Shown: positions 42,721 to 54,097 of the stretch, one piece after another
Position numbering within the stretch: the first letter of the stretch is position 1
Layout: every line of letters begins with the position of its first letter
Assembly: GCA_020724525.1 (NCBI GenBank)
Contig: DYGU01000010.1
Location: 1 to 55,337 of the forward strand
DNA: 55,337 nt
Direction of reading: 5' to 3'
From: Dehalococcoides mccartyi
GTDB lineage: Bacteria > Chloroflexota > Dehalococcoidia > GIF9 > DYGU01
Program-made: the position numbers and the translations under genes
The notes under the pieces: generated by a model
Database searches by the model: none
What the model was told of the DNA's origin: nothing
Seen by the model: the letters and a program-made list of their open reading frames with translations, nothing else

Positions 42721-43911
42721 TGGTCGAGCATCTAAGATAAGAGTTACCTTCATTTCTTTTCCGTCTCGGATTATAGTCAGGACTGCTATTTGCCCCGGAC
42801 TTTTGTGCAGGGCAAGGTAGCTCAGCAGGTCATCCAAATCTTCAACTGGCAGTTCGTCGATACCTATGATAATATCACCACCGATAGGTATCTTTTTCCC
42901 GTCAATTTCAATAGACCTATCACCGGCTCTGAGCCCGGCTAAAGCTGCTGGACTTCCCGTTTTGACCTCAATGATAAGGAGACCGCGAGCTCGGGTTAAA
43001 TTCATAGCTTCCGCTATTTTGGAAGTAACATTGGTCACGCCAATTCCTATGTAAGGGTGCTGATAGCTACCTTTCTCTATAAGGGCTGAAGCTACTCTTT
43101 TAGCTAAGTTAGAAGAAATGGCAAAACCAAGCCCCACGGCGGCTCTTTCTGCAGTTCGGAGGAGCTCTATCCGGGCTGAAATTATCCCAACAACTTCGCC
43201 TTTGGAATTTAGCAGTGGTCCTCCTGAGTTACCCGGGTTTACGGCAGCATCAAGCTGGATGATATCGGGTATGGAAAAGCCACCAGGACCGGGCAAAAGT
43301 CTTCCCTTCTGGCTAACAATCCCGGAAGTTACTGTACCCTCTAAACCGAAGGGATTGCCGATAGCTATAACATTGTCCCCGATGTTGACTTTGTCCGAAT
43401 CCCCTAAGGTGAGCATTGGTCCTGAATATTGAGATAGTCTCAGGACGGCAATATCCGAATAGGCATCGGAGCCAACTACTGTGGCTTTTTGAATTATCCC
43501 GTTATGGAAAGCAACTTCAATTTCTCGTGCCCGTTCAATCACATGATGATTAGTTATTAAATATCCACAATTATCAAAAATAAAACCAGAACCGGATACC
43601 TTTTGCCCATCGGTCTTATAGTTTGTAACCTGGACTATACCTTCCTTGACCCGGTTATAAAGATTAGGAATATTTATTACTAACCTTGAAGTTTCGGTGA
43701 CTACGCTATCGAGCTTATTAGATAGGGTGTCAAGTTTACTGGAAGCGGCAGATAGCTCTGACCGTAAATTGGTTATGTCTTTGGTTAAAGCTAATTGCTG
43801 GCTGGACAGTGTAGCCAGTTCCTGGGTTAGGTTGTAGGAATACCAGCCTAAAAATAGAAAACCAAACACTAATAAAATAATTACAACAATAAGTCCCTTG
43901 TTCGTATACAC
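42712..43911 (-). CDS. htrA: HtrA/DegP-like membrane-anchored serine protease with PDZ domain
   Basis: 399 residues. An N-terminal span (about 7-27), a coiled-coil (about 30-75), then a trypsin-like domain with the triad: His in LITNHHVIE, Asp in SDIAVLRLS and Ser in NPGNSGGPLL. A PDZ domain follows (about 300-395; GIGVTNVTS, GSPAALAGLRAGD, GIDELPVEDLDDLL). Degrades misfolded envelope proteins. The PDZ core reads IEIDGKKIPIGGDIIIGIDE, a small expansion. The C-terminal stop falls in repeat sequence. Confidence 0.92.
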   Translation of the reverse strand: MYTNKGLIVVIILLVFGFLFLGWYSYNLTQELATLSSQQLALTKDITNLRSELSAASSKLDTLSNKLDSVVTETSRLVINIPNLYNRVKEGIVQVTNYKTDGQKVSGSGFIFDNCGYLITNHHVIERAREIEVAFHNGIIQKATVVGSDAYSDIAVLRLSQYSGPMLTLGDSDKVNIGDNVIAIGNPFGLEGTVTSGIVSQKGRLLPGPGGFSIPDIIQLDAAVNPGNSGGPLLNSKGEVVGIISARIELLRTAERAAVGLGFAISSNLAKRVASALIEKGSYQHPYIGIGVTNVTSKIAEAMNLTRARGLLIIEVKTGSPAALAGLRAGDRSIEIDGKKIPIGGDIIIGIDELPVEDLDDLLSYLALHKSPGQIAVLTIIRDGKEMKVTLILDARPAP

Positions 43912-44366
43912 TTCACAGGCCTTTCATTAAATTCATTGCTAATTATAGCAGAATTTCCCTGTTCAATCTTCACCATGACAAATTAGCCCCAGTATGTTAA
44001 CATTTCTCTGTCTTTGACTTTCTGGGAGAATTGTTTTGGGCGAATATAGCTATGAAGGCTTTGGTTTCTAAGAGTCCGTCATCTCCGCGACAGCGAAGCG
44101 TGGAAGTTGTCCACTCCTATCTGGAAAAAGGACGAGGAGTTACTCGTTCCGTCTGGGTCAAAATAAGCCCAAGAAATCCAGTGTTGAAGCTGATACTAAC
44201 GCCGCCCCTATTAGTGTCCCTAGGGCTGGTGTTCCTTTTAATATTGCTGATTCTTGGTTTGACTCTTCTGACACTGGTCTTATTTTCGGCACTATTGAAA
44301 CAGTCGGGAAGAGAGAAACAGCAATTCTGATAGCGGTGGTCTTGGTGTAGTCTAAGGACACAACTA
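43912..44366. other. Intergenic region without supported gene
   Basis: Frames exist on both strands (for example a Leu-rich plus-strand frame at 44031-44330), but none has a Shine-Dalgarno or recognisable motif, and the three frames compete over the same DNA. Nothing else seen. Confidence 0.4.
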
Positions 44367-44407
44367 AAAAGAGCTGGACGTAACTATCAGGTCAATCCAG
44401 CTCTTTT
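44367..44407 (-). terminator. Rho-independent terminator after tRNA-fMet
   Basis: Perfect 12-bp stem AAAAGAGCTGGA / TCCAGCTCTTTT with a 17-nt loop and T-run on the minus strand. The A-rich 5' side also lets it work on the plus strand. It closes the 23S-tRNA transcript. Confidence 0.85.
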
Positions 44408-44415
44408 ACATTTCT

Positions 44416-44490
44416 TGGTAGCGGGGGTTGGATTTGAACCAACGGCCTTCGGGTTATGAGCCCGACGAGCTACCACTGCTCCACCCCGCG
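44416..44490 (-). tRNA. tRNA-fMet (initiator, CAT anticodon)
   Basis: The minus strand reads CGCGGGGTGGAGCAGTGG..., anticodon loop GGGCTCATAACCC (CAT, three G-C pairs typical of initiators), T-arm GTTGGTTCAAATCCAAC, and an encoded CCA end. The acceptor's first pair is mismatched (C1 opposite T72), another initiator hallmark. It lies directly downstream of 23S rRNA, with no 5S between. Confidence 0.93.
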
Positions 44491-44495
44491 GCAAA

Positions 44496-44530
44496 CACCC
44501 GCAAAAATCGTAGATTTTTGTGGGAACTCG
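44496..44530. repeat. Hairpin shared with the 23S rRNA insertion
   Basis: CCCGCAAAAATC-GTA-GATTTTTGTGGG followed by AACTCG. The same hairpin, with few differences, occurs at 46601-46634 inside 23S. It lies in the 23S to tRNA spacer. Confidence 0.55.
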
Positions 44531-44561
44531 TTTGGAGGTTTTGTGCTCAGCCTGATGTAGG

Positions 44562-47638
<3,077 letters not shown>

Positions 47639-47670
47639 CCTACATCAGGCAGAACACAAAACCTATTCAT

Positions 47671-47683
47671 TTTTTAAAGAGCC
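47671..47683 (-). promoter_or_regulatory. rRNA boxA antitermination element
   Basis: The minus strand reads GGCTCTTTAAAAA, closely matching the bacterial boxA consensus (TGCTCTTTAA) bound by NusB-S10. It lies between the promoters and the 23S processing stem. Confidence 0.65.
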
Positions 47684-47686
47684 AAA

Positions 47687-47710
47687 ACGGCTTGGTGTAC
47701 ACCAAGCCGT
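47687..47710. repeat. 24-nt perfect palindrome in the 23S leader
   Basis: ACGGCTTGGTGT and its exact reverse complement adjoin, with no loop. It begins at the predicted start of promoter P2, so it could be an operator or a leader hairpin. Confidence 0.65.
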
Positions 47711-47713
47711 CAA

Positions 47714-47742
47714 AGTATACACCAAGATAAGGCTCAGGTCAA
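47714..47742 (-). promoter_or_regulatory. rRNA promoter P2
   Basis: Minus strand TTGACC (47742-47737), 17-bp spacer, TATACT (47719-47714). The predicted start falls at the palindrome. Confidence 0.75.
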
Positions 47743-47781
47743 GTCAAATTGTGAAGGTGCTTCCTTGTCATCTGATAATAA

Positions 47782-47811
47782 ATTATACATTAATCAGGGC
47801 ATTACTGTCAA
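47782..47811 (-). promoter_or_regulatory. rRNA promoter P1
   Basis: Minus strand TTGACA (47811-47806), 18-bp spacer, TATAAT (47787-47782): both hexamers match consensus exactly. Confidence 0.8.
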
Positions 47812-47823
47812 TAACAGAGGGCA

Positions 47824-47967
47824 GAGATTGTTTACTAATGTTTATCCATCACCTTGAGGGGTCACCCCTCCCTCTGACTCCCTCCCGTCAAGGGAGTGAG
47901 TATTATTCCCAATTACCCTCTCCCTTGAAGGGAGAGGGTGGGTGAGGGTGACAAAATAAACACTCTT
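47824..47967. repeat. Full MITE-like palindromic repeat
   Basis: Ends GAGATTGTTTA (47824-47834) and TAAACACTCTT (47957-47967). The internal order matches the copy at 40503: CTCCCTCCCGTCAAGGGAG hairpin, then CCCTCTCCCTTGAAGGGAGAGGG, then GTGAGGGTGACAAAATAAAC. It lies between rRNA promoter P1 and the padR promoter. Confidence 0.8.
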
Positions 47968-47983
47968 TACTAAACTAATCCAG

Positions 47984-48012
47984 TTGACAGGAAAAGAAAT
48001 TAGGTGTAAGAT
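47984..48012 (+). promoter_or_regulatory. Promoter of padR-MFS
   Basis: TTGACA (47984-47989), 17-bp spacer, TAAGAT (48007-48012). This placement rules out gene starts at 47984 or 48011 and supports ATG 48032. Confidence 0.7.
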
Positions 48013-48031
48013 GATATCGGTAACCGTTATT

Positions 48032-48331
48032 ATGCTCGACAGGGAATTCTTTCTGGGTTTTATCAAAATCCACATTCTTTTCCACGCTTCCCAGGCGCCG
48101 ATCTCGGGCAAAGAGATTGCTGAAGAATTGAGTCGACATGGCTACATTCTGAGTCCGGGCACTCTCTATCCTACCTTGCACCGTCTATCAGAACAGGGCT
48201 ACTTACAGAGAACCTCAAAAGTGGTTGGAGGGAAGGTGAGGAAGTACTATACGGTTACTGAAGCCGGAAAGAAAGCGCTGAAAGAAGCAAAAGAAAAAAT
48301 TAAGATACTTGTAGAAGAGGTTATGGAGTAG
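48032..48331 (+). CDS. PadR-family transcriptional regulator
   Basis: 99 residues: MLDREFFLGFIKIHILFHAS, the winged helix SGKEIAEELSRHGYILSPGT, LYPTLHRLSEQGYLQR, and the wing KYYTVTEAGKKALKE. The start is ATG 48032 because the promoter covers the earlier ones. No clear Shine-Dalgarno; the transcript leader is only about 12 nt. PadR proteins repress neighbouring efflux genes; the MFS transporter 9 bp downstream is the obvious target. Confidence 0.88.
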   Translation: MLDREFFLGFIKIHILFHASQAPISGKEIAEELSRHGYILSPGTLYPTLHRLSEQGYLQRTSKVVGGKVRKYYTVTEAGKKALKEAKEKIKILVEEVME

Positions 48332-48340
48332 ACAAAGACC

Positions 48341-49564
48341 ATGGAACGAAAACAGCTTTTTGGTGTTGGTCCTAATGTGTTTTTCCTGGGGGTGGTCAGC
48401 TTTCTTACTGATGTTAGCAGTGAGATTATCTTCACCCTGCTGCCGTTATTTCTGGCTAATGTTCTTCGTGTAATTACTCCTATTATTGGTCTTATTGAGG
48501 GGATTGCCGAGAGCACAGCCTCTTTAGTCAGGGTTGGCAGCGGCTGGCTCAGTGACCGATTGGGAAAACGGAAGCTTTTAGCCTTCTCAGGTTACTTTTT
48601 ATCGACCGTTGCTAAGCCTTTTATGTATATAGCTTCTACCTGGGGAATTGTCCTTGGAGTCAGGTTTGCTGACAGGCTGGGTAAGGGTATCCGCACTGCC
48701 CCCAGGGATGCCTTGATAGCTGATTCGGTGACTGTTGAAGACAGGGGGAGGGGCTTTGGGTTTCATAGAGCCCTGGATACCTATGGGGCGGCTCTGGGGT
48801 TGATGGTGGCAGCAGTTGTTGTCTATTGGGCACAAAGGGGCAATCTGGAACTTATCAGAGATACCTACCAGCAGTTAGTAGTAGTAGGGGTTATTCCGGC
48901 AGTATTGGCTTTGTTTGGGTTTTTATTTGTGCGTGAGGTTAAAGGTGGGTCAAGGCAGCCGGTTTGTTCTTTTCCTGAAGCGGACCCTTTATATCCCCGA
49001 GAGAGTGGCAATGGCTCAAAAACCGGCTTTGATATTCGTTTCAAACTTTTTCTGGTGATTATCTTCCTGTTTACTTTGGGCAATTCCAGTGATGCCTTTC
49101 TTATTCTTCGAGCTCAAAATTTGGGTAATCCAGTGATGAATATTTTATTAATGCTTGTAGTGTTCAATGTTGTTTATGCTTCGGTAGCAACGCCGGCAGG
49201 GATATTATCAGATAAGTTGGGGCGGAAACGGGTTTTGGTTTTAGGCTGGCTTGTTTATGCTCTGGTCTACTTCGGCTTTGCTGCGGCTTCAGCCTCCTGG
49301 CAGGTTTGGTTTCTTTTTGGAATTTACGGGCTGTATTATGGATTAGTCGAAGGGGTAGCTCGAGCTTTTGTGGCTGATTCAGTGCCCCCGGAGAAATATG
49401 GCACTGCCTACGGACTTTATCACACTGTAGTTGGGATAACCCTCTTCCCGGCGAGTATCATTGCTGGCTGGCTATGGTATGTTGTAGCCCCATCAGCCCC
49501 TTTCTATTTCGGTGCCGGGATGGCTTTTGTGGCTATGCTGGGACTGCTGGCATTAGTTAGATAG
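48341..49564 (+). CDS. MFS transporter
   Basis: 407 residues with about 12 spans. Typical MFS loop motifs GSGWLSDRLGKRKLLAFSGY and FADRLGKGIRTAPRDALIAD (loops 2-3 and 4) and TPAGILSDKLGRKRVLVLGW (loop 8-9). The DRxGKGIRTAPRD signature marks a subgroup of drug/H+ or metabolite exporters. Probably regulated by PadR. Confidence 0.88.
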   Translation: MERKQLFGVGPNVFFLGVVSFLTDVSSEIIFTLLPLFLANVLRVITPIIGLIEGIAESTASLVRVGSGWLSDRLGKRKLLAFSGYFLSTVAKPFMYIASTWGIVLGVRFADRLGKGIRTAPRDALIADSVTVEDRGRGFGFHRALDTYGAALGLMVAAVVVYWAQRGNLELIRDTYQQLVVVGVIPAVLALFGFLFVREVKGGSRQPVCSFPEADPLYPRESGNGSKTGFDIRFKLFLVIIFLFTLGNSSDAFLILRAQNLGNPVMNILLMLVVFNVVYASVATPAGILSDKLGRKRVLVLGWLVYALVYFGFAAASASWQVWFLFGIYGLYYGLVEGVARAFVADSVPPEKYGTAYGLYHTVVGITLFPASIIAGWLWYVVAPSAPFYFGAGMAFVAMLGLLALVR

Positions 49565-49626
49565 TGATTTTCCGGCAAGTCATTTTCGATTTTTTACCCT
49601 TGACCAAATCTCGAAATAAGAATTTA

Positions 49627-49655
49627 TTGAAAGTGAAATTAAAATAAAGTAAAAT
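49627..49655 (+). promoter_or_regulatory. Promoter of the lipoprotein gene
   Basis: TTGAAA (49627-49632), 17-bp spacer, TAAAAT (49650-49655). Confidence 0.6.
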
Positions 49656-49691
49656 TTAATATGACAAAGGGAGATGAGGAGGGTTTTAAAT

Positions 49692-50660
49692 ATGTTAAAA
49701 CAGAAAGCTAAGTCAAAATATTTCGGCTTTATGATTTTGGTATTAGCAATTGTTGGGATTATTCTTACAAATGGCTGTGTTCCCTCTAAAGAAGTGGATA
49801 TAAAGCTGAATCAAATCGATGCGATAGTAAAAGTAATGAATGAAAGACTCGTCAAGTTAGATACGGAATTAGAGAAAGAAAAGCCAGATTATAGTCAAGC
49901 CAAAGTCCTAATAAGTGGCATAAAATCTGATGTGGATGAGATTAAAAAGATTTTAGCTGGTATAAACTTGAAAATAGCTACCGAAACCCAAAAAAGAATT
50001 ATGAAAGCCAGACAATTAAATACAGAAGCTGCTCTCCTGTCGGTCGCTGCCACAGAATCTGTGATAGAAGGGCAACTTGCTATAGAAGTTTGGGGAGCGC
50101 TTTTGACCGTTCCGGATTTCAAAAAAATAAATTTTGCTGAAGCTAAAAAGGAATTAAAGAAAGCCGAAATAGCTTTCAATACTACTGCCAAGCATACCAA
50201 AGCAGCATTAGAAAAAACTAAACAAATTGACCTTGAAGTTCTTTCACCGGAAGCAAAATCACAAATAGCTCAAATCAAAACCCTTCTCCAAGAGGATGTT
50301 GATGCGATACCATATTTCTCCCCCTTGATTTTAGGCTGTAAAACTTTCACAGATGGTTTCCAAGCTTTGGTTAAAGGTTTAATAGCTTTAGAAGAGCTGG
50401 GAGACTTAACACGAGCGAAAGCCGAATCTAAAGTAGCCGAAAGGAAATTTTTAGAAAGTGCTTTTGCCTTTAAACTTGTACGAGATAAGGGACCCATAGA
50501 GTGGAAGCCAATGATGATAGGTTTATCGGCTGAGGTAGATATCCTGTCTACAGTAATAGGGCATTTGGTGAAGGGAATTGAATATGCTGAGCAAGGGAAT
50601 ATAGAAGCAGCAGAAAAAGAGTTTGCTGAAGCTGACAAATTATTAGCCACATTGCCTTGA
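49692..50660 (+). CDS. Alpha-helical lipoprotein of unknown function
   Basis: 322 residues from ATG 49692, with GAGGAGGG about 9 nt upstream. A signal peptide (FGFMILVLAIVGIILTNGC) ends in a lipobox cysteine. The rest is Lys/Glu/Ala-rich helix without Cys-rich or catalytic motifs; segments such as ALEKTKQIDLEVLSPEAKSQ and EQGNIEAAEKEFAEADKLLA resemble TPR-like helices. I do not recognise the family. Own promoter; the coiled-coil gene follows by 29 bp. Confidence 0.7.
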   Translation: MLKQKAKSKYFGFMILVLAIVGIILTNGCVPSKEVDIKLNQIDAIVKVMNERLVKLDTELEKEKPDYSQAKVLISGIKSDVDEIKKILAGINLKIATETQKRIMKARQLNTEAALLSVAATESVIEGQLAIEVWGALLTVPDFKKINFAEAKKELKKAEIAFNTTAKHTKAALEKTKQIDLEVLSPEAKSQIAQIKTLLQEDVDAIPYFSPLILGCKTFTDGFQALVKGLIALEELGDLTRAKAESKVAERKFLESAFAFKLVRDKGPIEWKPMMIGLSAEVDILSTVIGHLVKGIEYAEQGNIEAAEKEFAEADKLLATLP

Positions 50661-50689
50661 TAACCTGAAAAGGTTTGGAGGAGGAATAA

Positions 50690-51076
50690 ATGGAAATTTT
50701 TGGAATTGCTATTACGTTGCTTTCAATTGTGATTGCAGTGCAGACCTGGTTGAATGGGAGATGGGTTAAAGAAAATGGAAATTGGATGAGAGAAATGCTC
50801 AAGACAATTCACGAGGAAGGGGAAAAAAGGCATGGGGAGGTAATAAGTTGGTTTCAGAGAATGGACGGAAGGTTTGAGAAAATGGACGAGAGATTTGAGA
50901 AAATACTTGAGAGAATGGACGGAAGGTTTGAGAAAATGGACGAGAGATTTGAGAAAATACTTGAGAGGATGGATGATAGGACTGCCAAAATTGCTGAACT
51001 GATTGAAACAACTTCAGAAAAGATGACAAAGATTGTTTTAAACATGGGCCGAAAGAATGAAGAGTCGTCTGAGTAA
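50690..51076 (+). CDS. Membrane-anchored coiled-coil protein with 18-residue repeat
   Basis: 128 residues. N-terminal hydrophobic span (about 3-22, IFGIAITLLSIVIAVQTWLN), then charged coiled coil containing RMDGRFEKMDERFEKILE twice. It has a good ribosome-binding site (GGAGGA). Similar in architecture to the protein at 38555 but with the span at the other end. Function unknown; probably co-transcribed with the lipoprotein gene. Confidence 0.65.
   Translation: MEIFGIAITLLSIVIAVQTWLNGRWVKENGNWMREMLKTIHEEGEKRHGEVISWFQRMDGRFEKMDERFEKILERMDGRFEKMDERFEKILERMDDRTAKIAELIETTSEKMTKIVLNMGRKNEESSE
50858..50965. repeat. 54-bp tandem repeat (two copies) inside the coiled-coil gene
   Basis: 50858-50911 and 50912-50965 look identical; the unit encodes 18 residues and keeps the frame and the heptad register. 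A third, diverged start follows. Confidence 0.85.
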
Positions 51077-51175
51077 TGTACAAGTCAAAGCTGATTGGGC
51101 ATCAAAATGTTTTCTTTCAAATAGGACTGAGGATTATCCAGGCAGATTCTTTACTTTGATCGTAAATTTGGCAAG

Positions 51176-52009
51176 TCATTCAAGTTTTATATTATCTATA
51201 AGTCGAGTCTTACCTATCCTGACAGCTAAGGAAGCTAAAGCTGGTCGGTCTATAATTGACAGTTCTTCTAAAGTTTCTGTATCAGCGATGCTAACATAGT
51301 CAATCTTAGCCAGAGGTTCTTTTTCAATCAGGGAAATCATTTCCTGGCGCAAGGACTTGGCATTTGTTTCACCCTGATGCCAGCGTTCTCTGGCTAAGAG
51401 GAGGGCTTTAAAGAGGATGGTGGCGGCACGCCGCTCCTCGGGGTTAAGGTAGGTGTTACGACTGCTCATAGCCAGCCCATCCTTTTCCCGGACTGTAGGC
51501 AGAACCACGATCTCCAGGTTCATATTGAGGTCAGCCACCATTTTTTTAATAACCAGGGCTTGTTGAGCATCTTTCTGTCCGAAGTAGGCTCGGGTTGGCT
51601 CTACAATATAGAAAAGTTTAGCGACTACTGTGGTCACCCCTTTGAAGTGGCCGGGGCGACAGGCTCCTTCAAGTCGGTCAGTTATTCCTTTAACTTCTAC
51701 CCAGCTATTGAACCCTTTAGGGTACATTTCATCTGTTGATGGTATGAAGGCTATGTCCGTTTTTTCCTTTTCCAGCAGGGCTAAGTCGTGCTCCGGGTCA
51801 CGGGGGTAAGTAGCATAGTCTTCAGTGGGACCGAACTGAGTGGGATTAACAAAGATACTGACCACAGTTGTCTTGTTTTCGGCTCTGGCTTGTTTGACCA
51901 AGGAGAGATGACCTTCGTGGAGATAACCCATAGTCGGTACAAATCCTACTGAGCCGGTAAGGCTTCGCCTTAGGGTTTTCATTTCAGCGATGGTCCTGGC
52001 TATTTTCAT
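51176..52009 (-). CDS. panC: Pantothenate synthetase
   Basis: 277 residues: VGFVPTMGYLHEGHLSLVKQ (HIGH-like), FVNPTQFGPTEDYATYPRD, RPGHFKGVTTVVAKLF, AYFGQKDAQQALVIKKM, and KDGLAMSSRNTYLNPEERRA. It ligates pantoate and beta-alanine. The start overlaps the panB stop by 4 bp. Last gene of the operon. Confidence 0.96.
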   Translation of the reverse strand: MKIARTIAEMKTLRRSLTGSVGFVPTMGYLHEGHLSLVKQARAENKTTVVSIFVNPTQFGPTEDYATYPRDPEHDLALLEKEKTDIAFIPSTDEMYPKGFNSWVEVKGITDRLEGACRPGHFKGVTTVVAKLFYIVEPTRAYFGQKDAQQALVIKKMVADLNMNLEIVVLPTVREKDGLAMSSRNTYLNPEERRAATILFKALLLARERWHQGETNAKSLRQEMISLIEKEPLAKIDYVSIADTETLEELSIIDRPALASLAVRIGKTRLIDNIKLE

Positions 52010-52839
52010 GAAGCAGCTAATTCCTGGAGCAGACTTTCATCTATAGAATAGCTGTGTTTTATAGTGGGGAAAGTGCCTTCCTTGACCTCAGTGATATAGT
52101 CAGTGATGGCATTCTTGATTATCTCAGCCAGTTTGACATATTGCTTGGCATGTCTGGGAACAAAGTCAGTGAACAGACCTAAGAGGTCGCTGATTACTTG
52201 TACCTGCCCATCGCAGTCGGGACCAGCACCAATACCGATGGTGGGTATACTTATTCTTTGAGTAATTAATTTGGCTAAGGGTGCCGGCACTGATTCCAGA
52301 ACAATGGCGAAGGCGCCAGCTTCCTCTAAGGCACGGGCATCTCTAAGCAAACGGGCTGCGGCTTCTGGTGTTTTCCCCTGGACTTTAAAGCCACTTAATT
52401 GGTGAATGGACTGGGGGGTGAGCCCGATGTGTCCCATCACCGGGATGCCGCAGTTGACAATCCTTCTTACAGTTTCGGCTACCACTTCACCACCTTCCAA
52501 TTTTACGGCTTGAGCGCCTCCTTGCTGAATAAAGCGAGCTGCGTTGTGCAGAGTATCAGAAATGGCAGTATGATAGGTCATAAAGGGCATATCACCGATG
52601 ACTAAAGCATGCTTTGTGGCTCGGACAACAGCCCGGGTATGATGGAGCATCTCCTCCATGGTTACTGGGATGGTGGATTCATAGCCTAGAACTACCATCC
52701 CCAGACTATCCCCCACCAGTATTAAAGGTATCCCAGCTTCGTCAGCTATTTTAGCGGTGGCATAATCATAAGCCGTGAGCATGGGTATTTTTTCCTGTCT
52801 TTGTTTTTTTTCCTTTATTTCAGCAATAGTAATACGCAT
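52006..52839 (-). CDS. panB: 3-methyl-2-oxobutanoate hydroxymethyltransferase
   Basis: 277 residues: MLTAYDYATAKIADEAGIPL, ILVGDSLGMVVLGYEST, KLEGGE, VMGHIGLTPQSIHQLSGFKV, IGIGAGPDCDGQVQVISDLL. Makes ketopantoate from ketoisovalerate. 3 bp after panD. Confidence 0.96.
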   Translation of the reverse strand: MRITIAEIKEKKQRQEKIPMLTAYDYATAKIADEAGIPLILVGDSLGMVVLGYESTIPVTMEEMLHHTRAVVRATKHALVIGDMPFMTYHTAISDTLHNAARFIQQGGAQAVKLEGGEVVAETVRRIVNCGIPVMGHIGLTPQSIHQLSGFKVQGKTPEAAARLLRDARALEEAGAFAIVLESVPAPLAKLITQRISIPTIGIGAGPDCDGQVQVISDLLGLFTDFVPRHAKQYVKLAEIIKNAITDYITEVKEGTFPTIKHSYSIDESLLQELAAS

Positions 52840-52842
52840 TGT

Positions 52843-53229
52843 TTAACCTCCAAATCTTTTGCTTTGTACCTCCAGCTCCTTTTTAGGGAGAACCCTGTTT
52901 GCCAAATCCACAAAAACAATCTTTGGCGTAATAGTATTTGCTTCACTTTCTGTGACCTGGCAATAAGTCAGGATGATTATTAGGTCATCTTTAGCCACGA
53001 GGCGGGCGGTGGCACCATTAAGGCAAATCACCCCCGAACCGGCTTCGTCCGGAATGGCATAGGTATCGAAGCGAGTGCCATTATTAATATTAAGGACTTC
53101 GACTCTCTCGTAGGGGAGGATATCAGCCGCTTCCATAAGCAACCGGTCAATGGTGATGCTGCCTTCATAGTCAATGTTGGCTCCGGTAACTCGGGCGCGG
53201 TGGATTTTGCTTTTTAACATTGTTCTCAT
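52843..53229 (-). CDS. panD: Aspartate 1-decarboxylase (pyruvoyl type)
   Basis: 128 residues: [20 protein letters not shown], self-cleavage site YEGSITID (Gly-Ser), [18 protein letters not shown] and IILTY. Supplies beta-alanine. The start is ATG 53229 behind GGAGGTAGG. Confidence 0.95.
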   Translation of the reverse strand: MRTMLKSKIHRARVTGANIDYEGSITIDRLLMEAADILPYERVEVLNINNGTRFDTYAIPDEAGSGVICLNGATARLVAKDDLIIILTYCQVTESEANTITPKIVFVDLANRVLPKKELEVQSKRFGG

Positions 53230-53232
53230 GAC

Positions 53233-54096
53233 CTACCTCCATCCTTTAAGTAAGGCCTCTAATTCTTTTGCCTTTTCTTGATTAATTCTTCCTTTAGCTA
53301 AGGCTACAGGTATTGTCTTGAGCCCCAATTCAATATAGGTAGAAACAAGGGCTGGAGCCGCTATTTCCAAAGCTTTTAAATGTTTTCTTATGGTGCCTGA
53401 ATCACCCCGGGCAATGGGTCCGGTAAGGCAGTGAGGTAAACCAATGTTACCAATATTGTTCACAGTCCCTTGTAGGAGGGGGAGGAGAGCTTTGGTGGCT
53501 TTATCGGCTGGTATGCCGAAGATTTGCCATAGGTCTGTAGCCAGTTTGGTTAAGGTGACTGCATAATTACAGGCAAAGACAGCCGCAGTGTGATACAGCA
53601 CCTTGTCTCCAGCTTTGAGGACAATCCAGCTTCCTTCCAGAGCTTCTGCCATCTCTTTTAATTGGCTCAGCAAAGGGTCGTCAGCTTCAAGAGCAAAAGT
53701 GGAACCGGGCAGGTTATTTATGGCTTGAGTGACACCGGCAAAAGTCTGGAGGGGGTGGAAAGAGCCGATAGCAGCGCCAGCTTGTCTGGCTGGTTCTAAG
53801 ATATCAAGGGAGTAAGCCCCGCTGCAATGGACTACATTATGACCATTATGCCACTCAATTTCCGAGACTATTCTGGGAATAACATCATCGGGGGTGGTAA
53901 TAAAGACAAAATTAGCCGCCTTAGCTACTTCTTGGGCAGTTTCATAAACCCGGCAGTTACCTACTATTTGGGCTACTCTCCGGGCTGAGGCTAAAGTGCG
54001 GCTGGAAACAGCCACTACCGGGTAGCCTTTCTGCGACAGTCTTAGAGCTAAGGCTGTGCCTACGGTACCAGCACCGATAAAGCCAATTTCTAACAC
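53233..54096 (-). CDS. Rossmann-fold oxidoreductase with DUF2520 domain
   Basis: 287 residues. N-terminal NADP fold (EIGFIGAGTVGTALALRLSQ), VFITTPDDVIPRIVSEI, VVHCSGAYSLDILEPARQAG, SFHPLQTF, then the all-helical C-terminal domain with KVLYHTAAVFACNYAV and KALLPLLQGTVNNI. In many bacteria it sits in pan operons and may act as a ketopantoate reductase; no other panE is in the window. That role is inference. Confidence 0.85.
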   Translation of the reverse strand: MLEIGFIGAGTVGTALALRLSQKGYPVVAVSSRTLASARRVAQIVGNCRVYETAQEVAKAANFVFITTPDDVIPRIVSEIEWHNGHNVVHCSGAYSLDILEPARQAGAAIGSFHPLQTFAGVTQAINNLPGSTFALEADDPLLSQLKEMAEALEGSWIVLKAGDKVLYHTAAVFACNYAVTLTKLATDLWQIFGIPADKATKALLPLLQGTVNNIGNIGLPHCLTGPIARGDSGTIRKHLKALEIAAPALVSTYIELGLKTIPVALAKGRINQEKAKELEALLKGWR

Positions 54097-54097
54097 T

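Noticed and set aside
44031-44330. Leu-rich 99-codon frame on the plus strand
   Set aside because: No Shine-Dalgarno, no recognisable motif, and two other frames over the same DNA look equally protein-like, so coding cannot be supported.
47984-48031. Upstream starts (TTG 47984, ATG 48011) for padR
   Set aside because: They coincide with the -35 and -10 boxes of a good promoter, so they would not be in the transcript.
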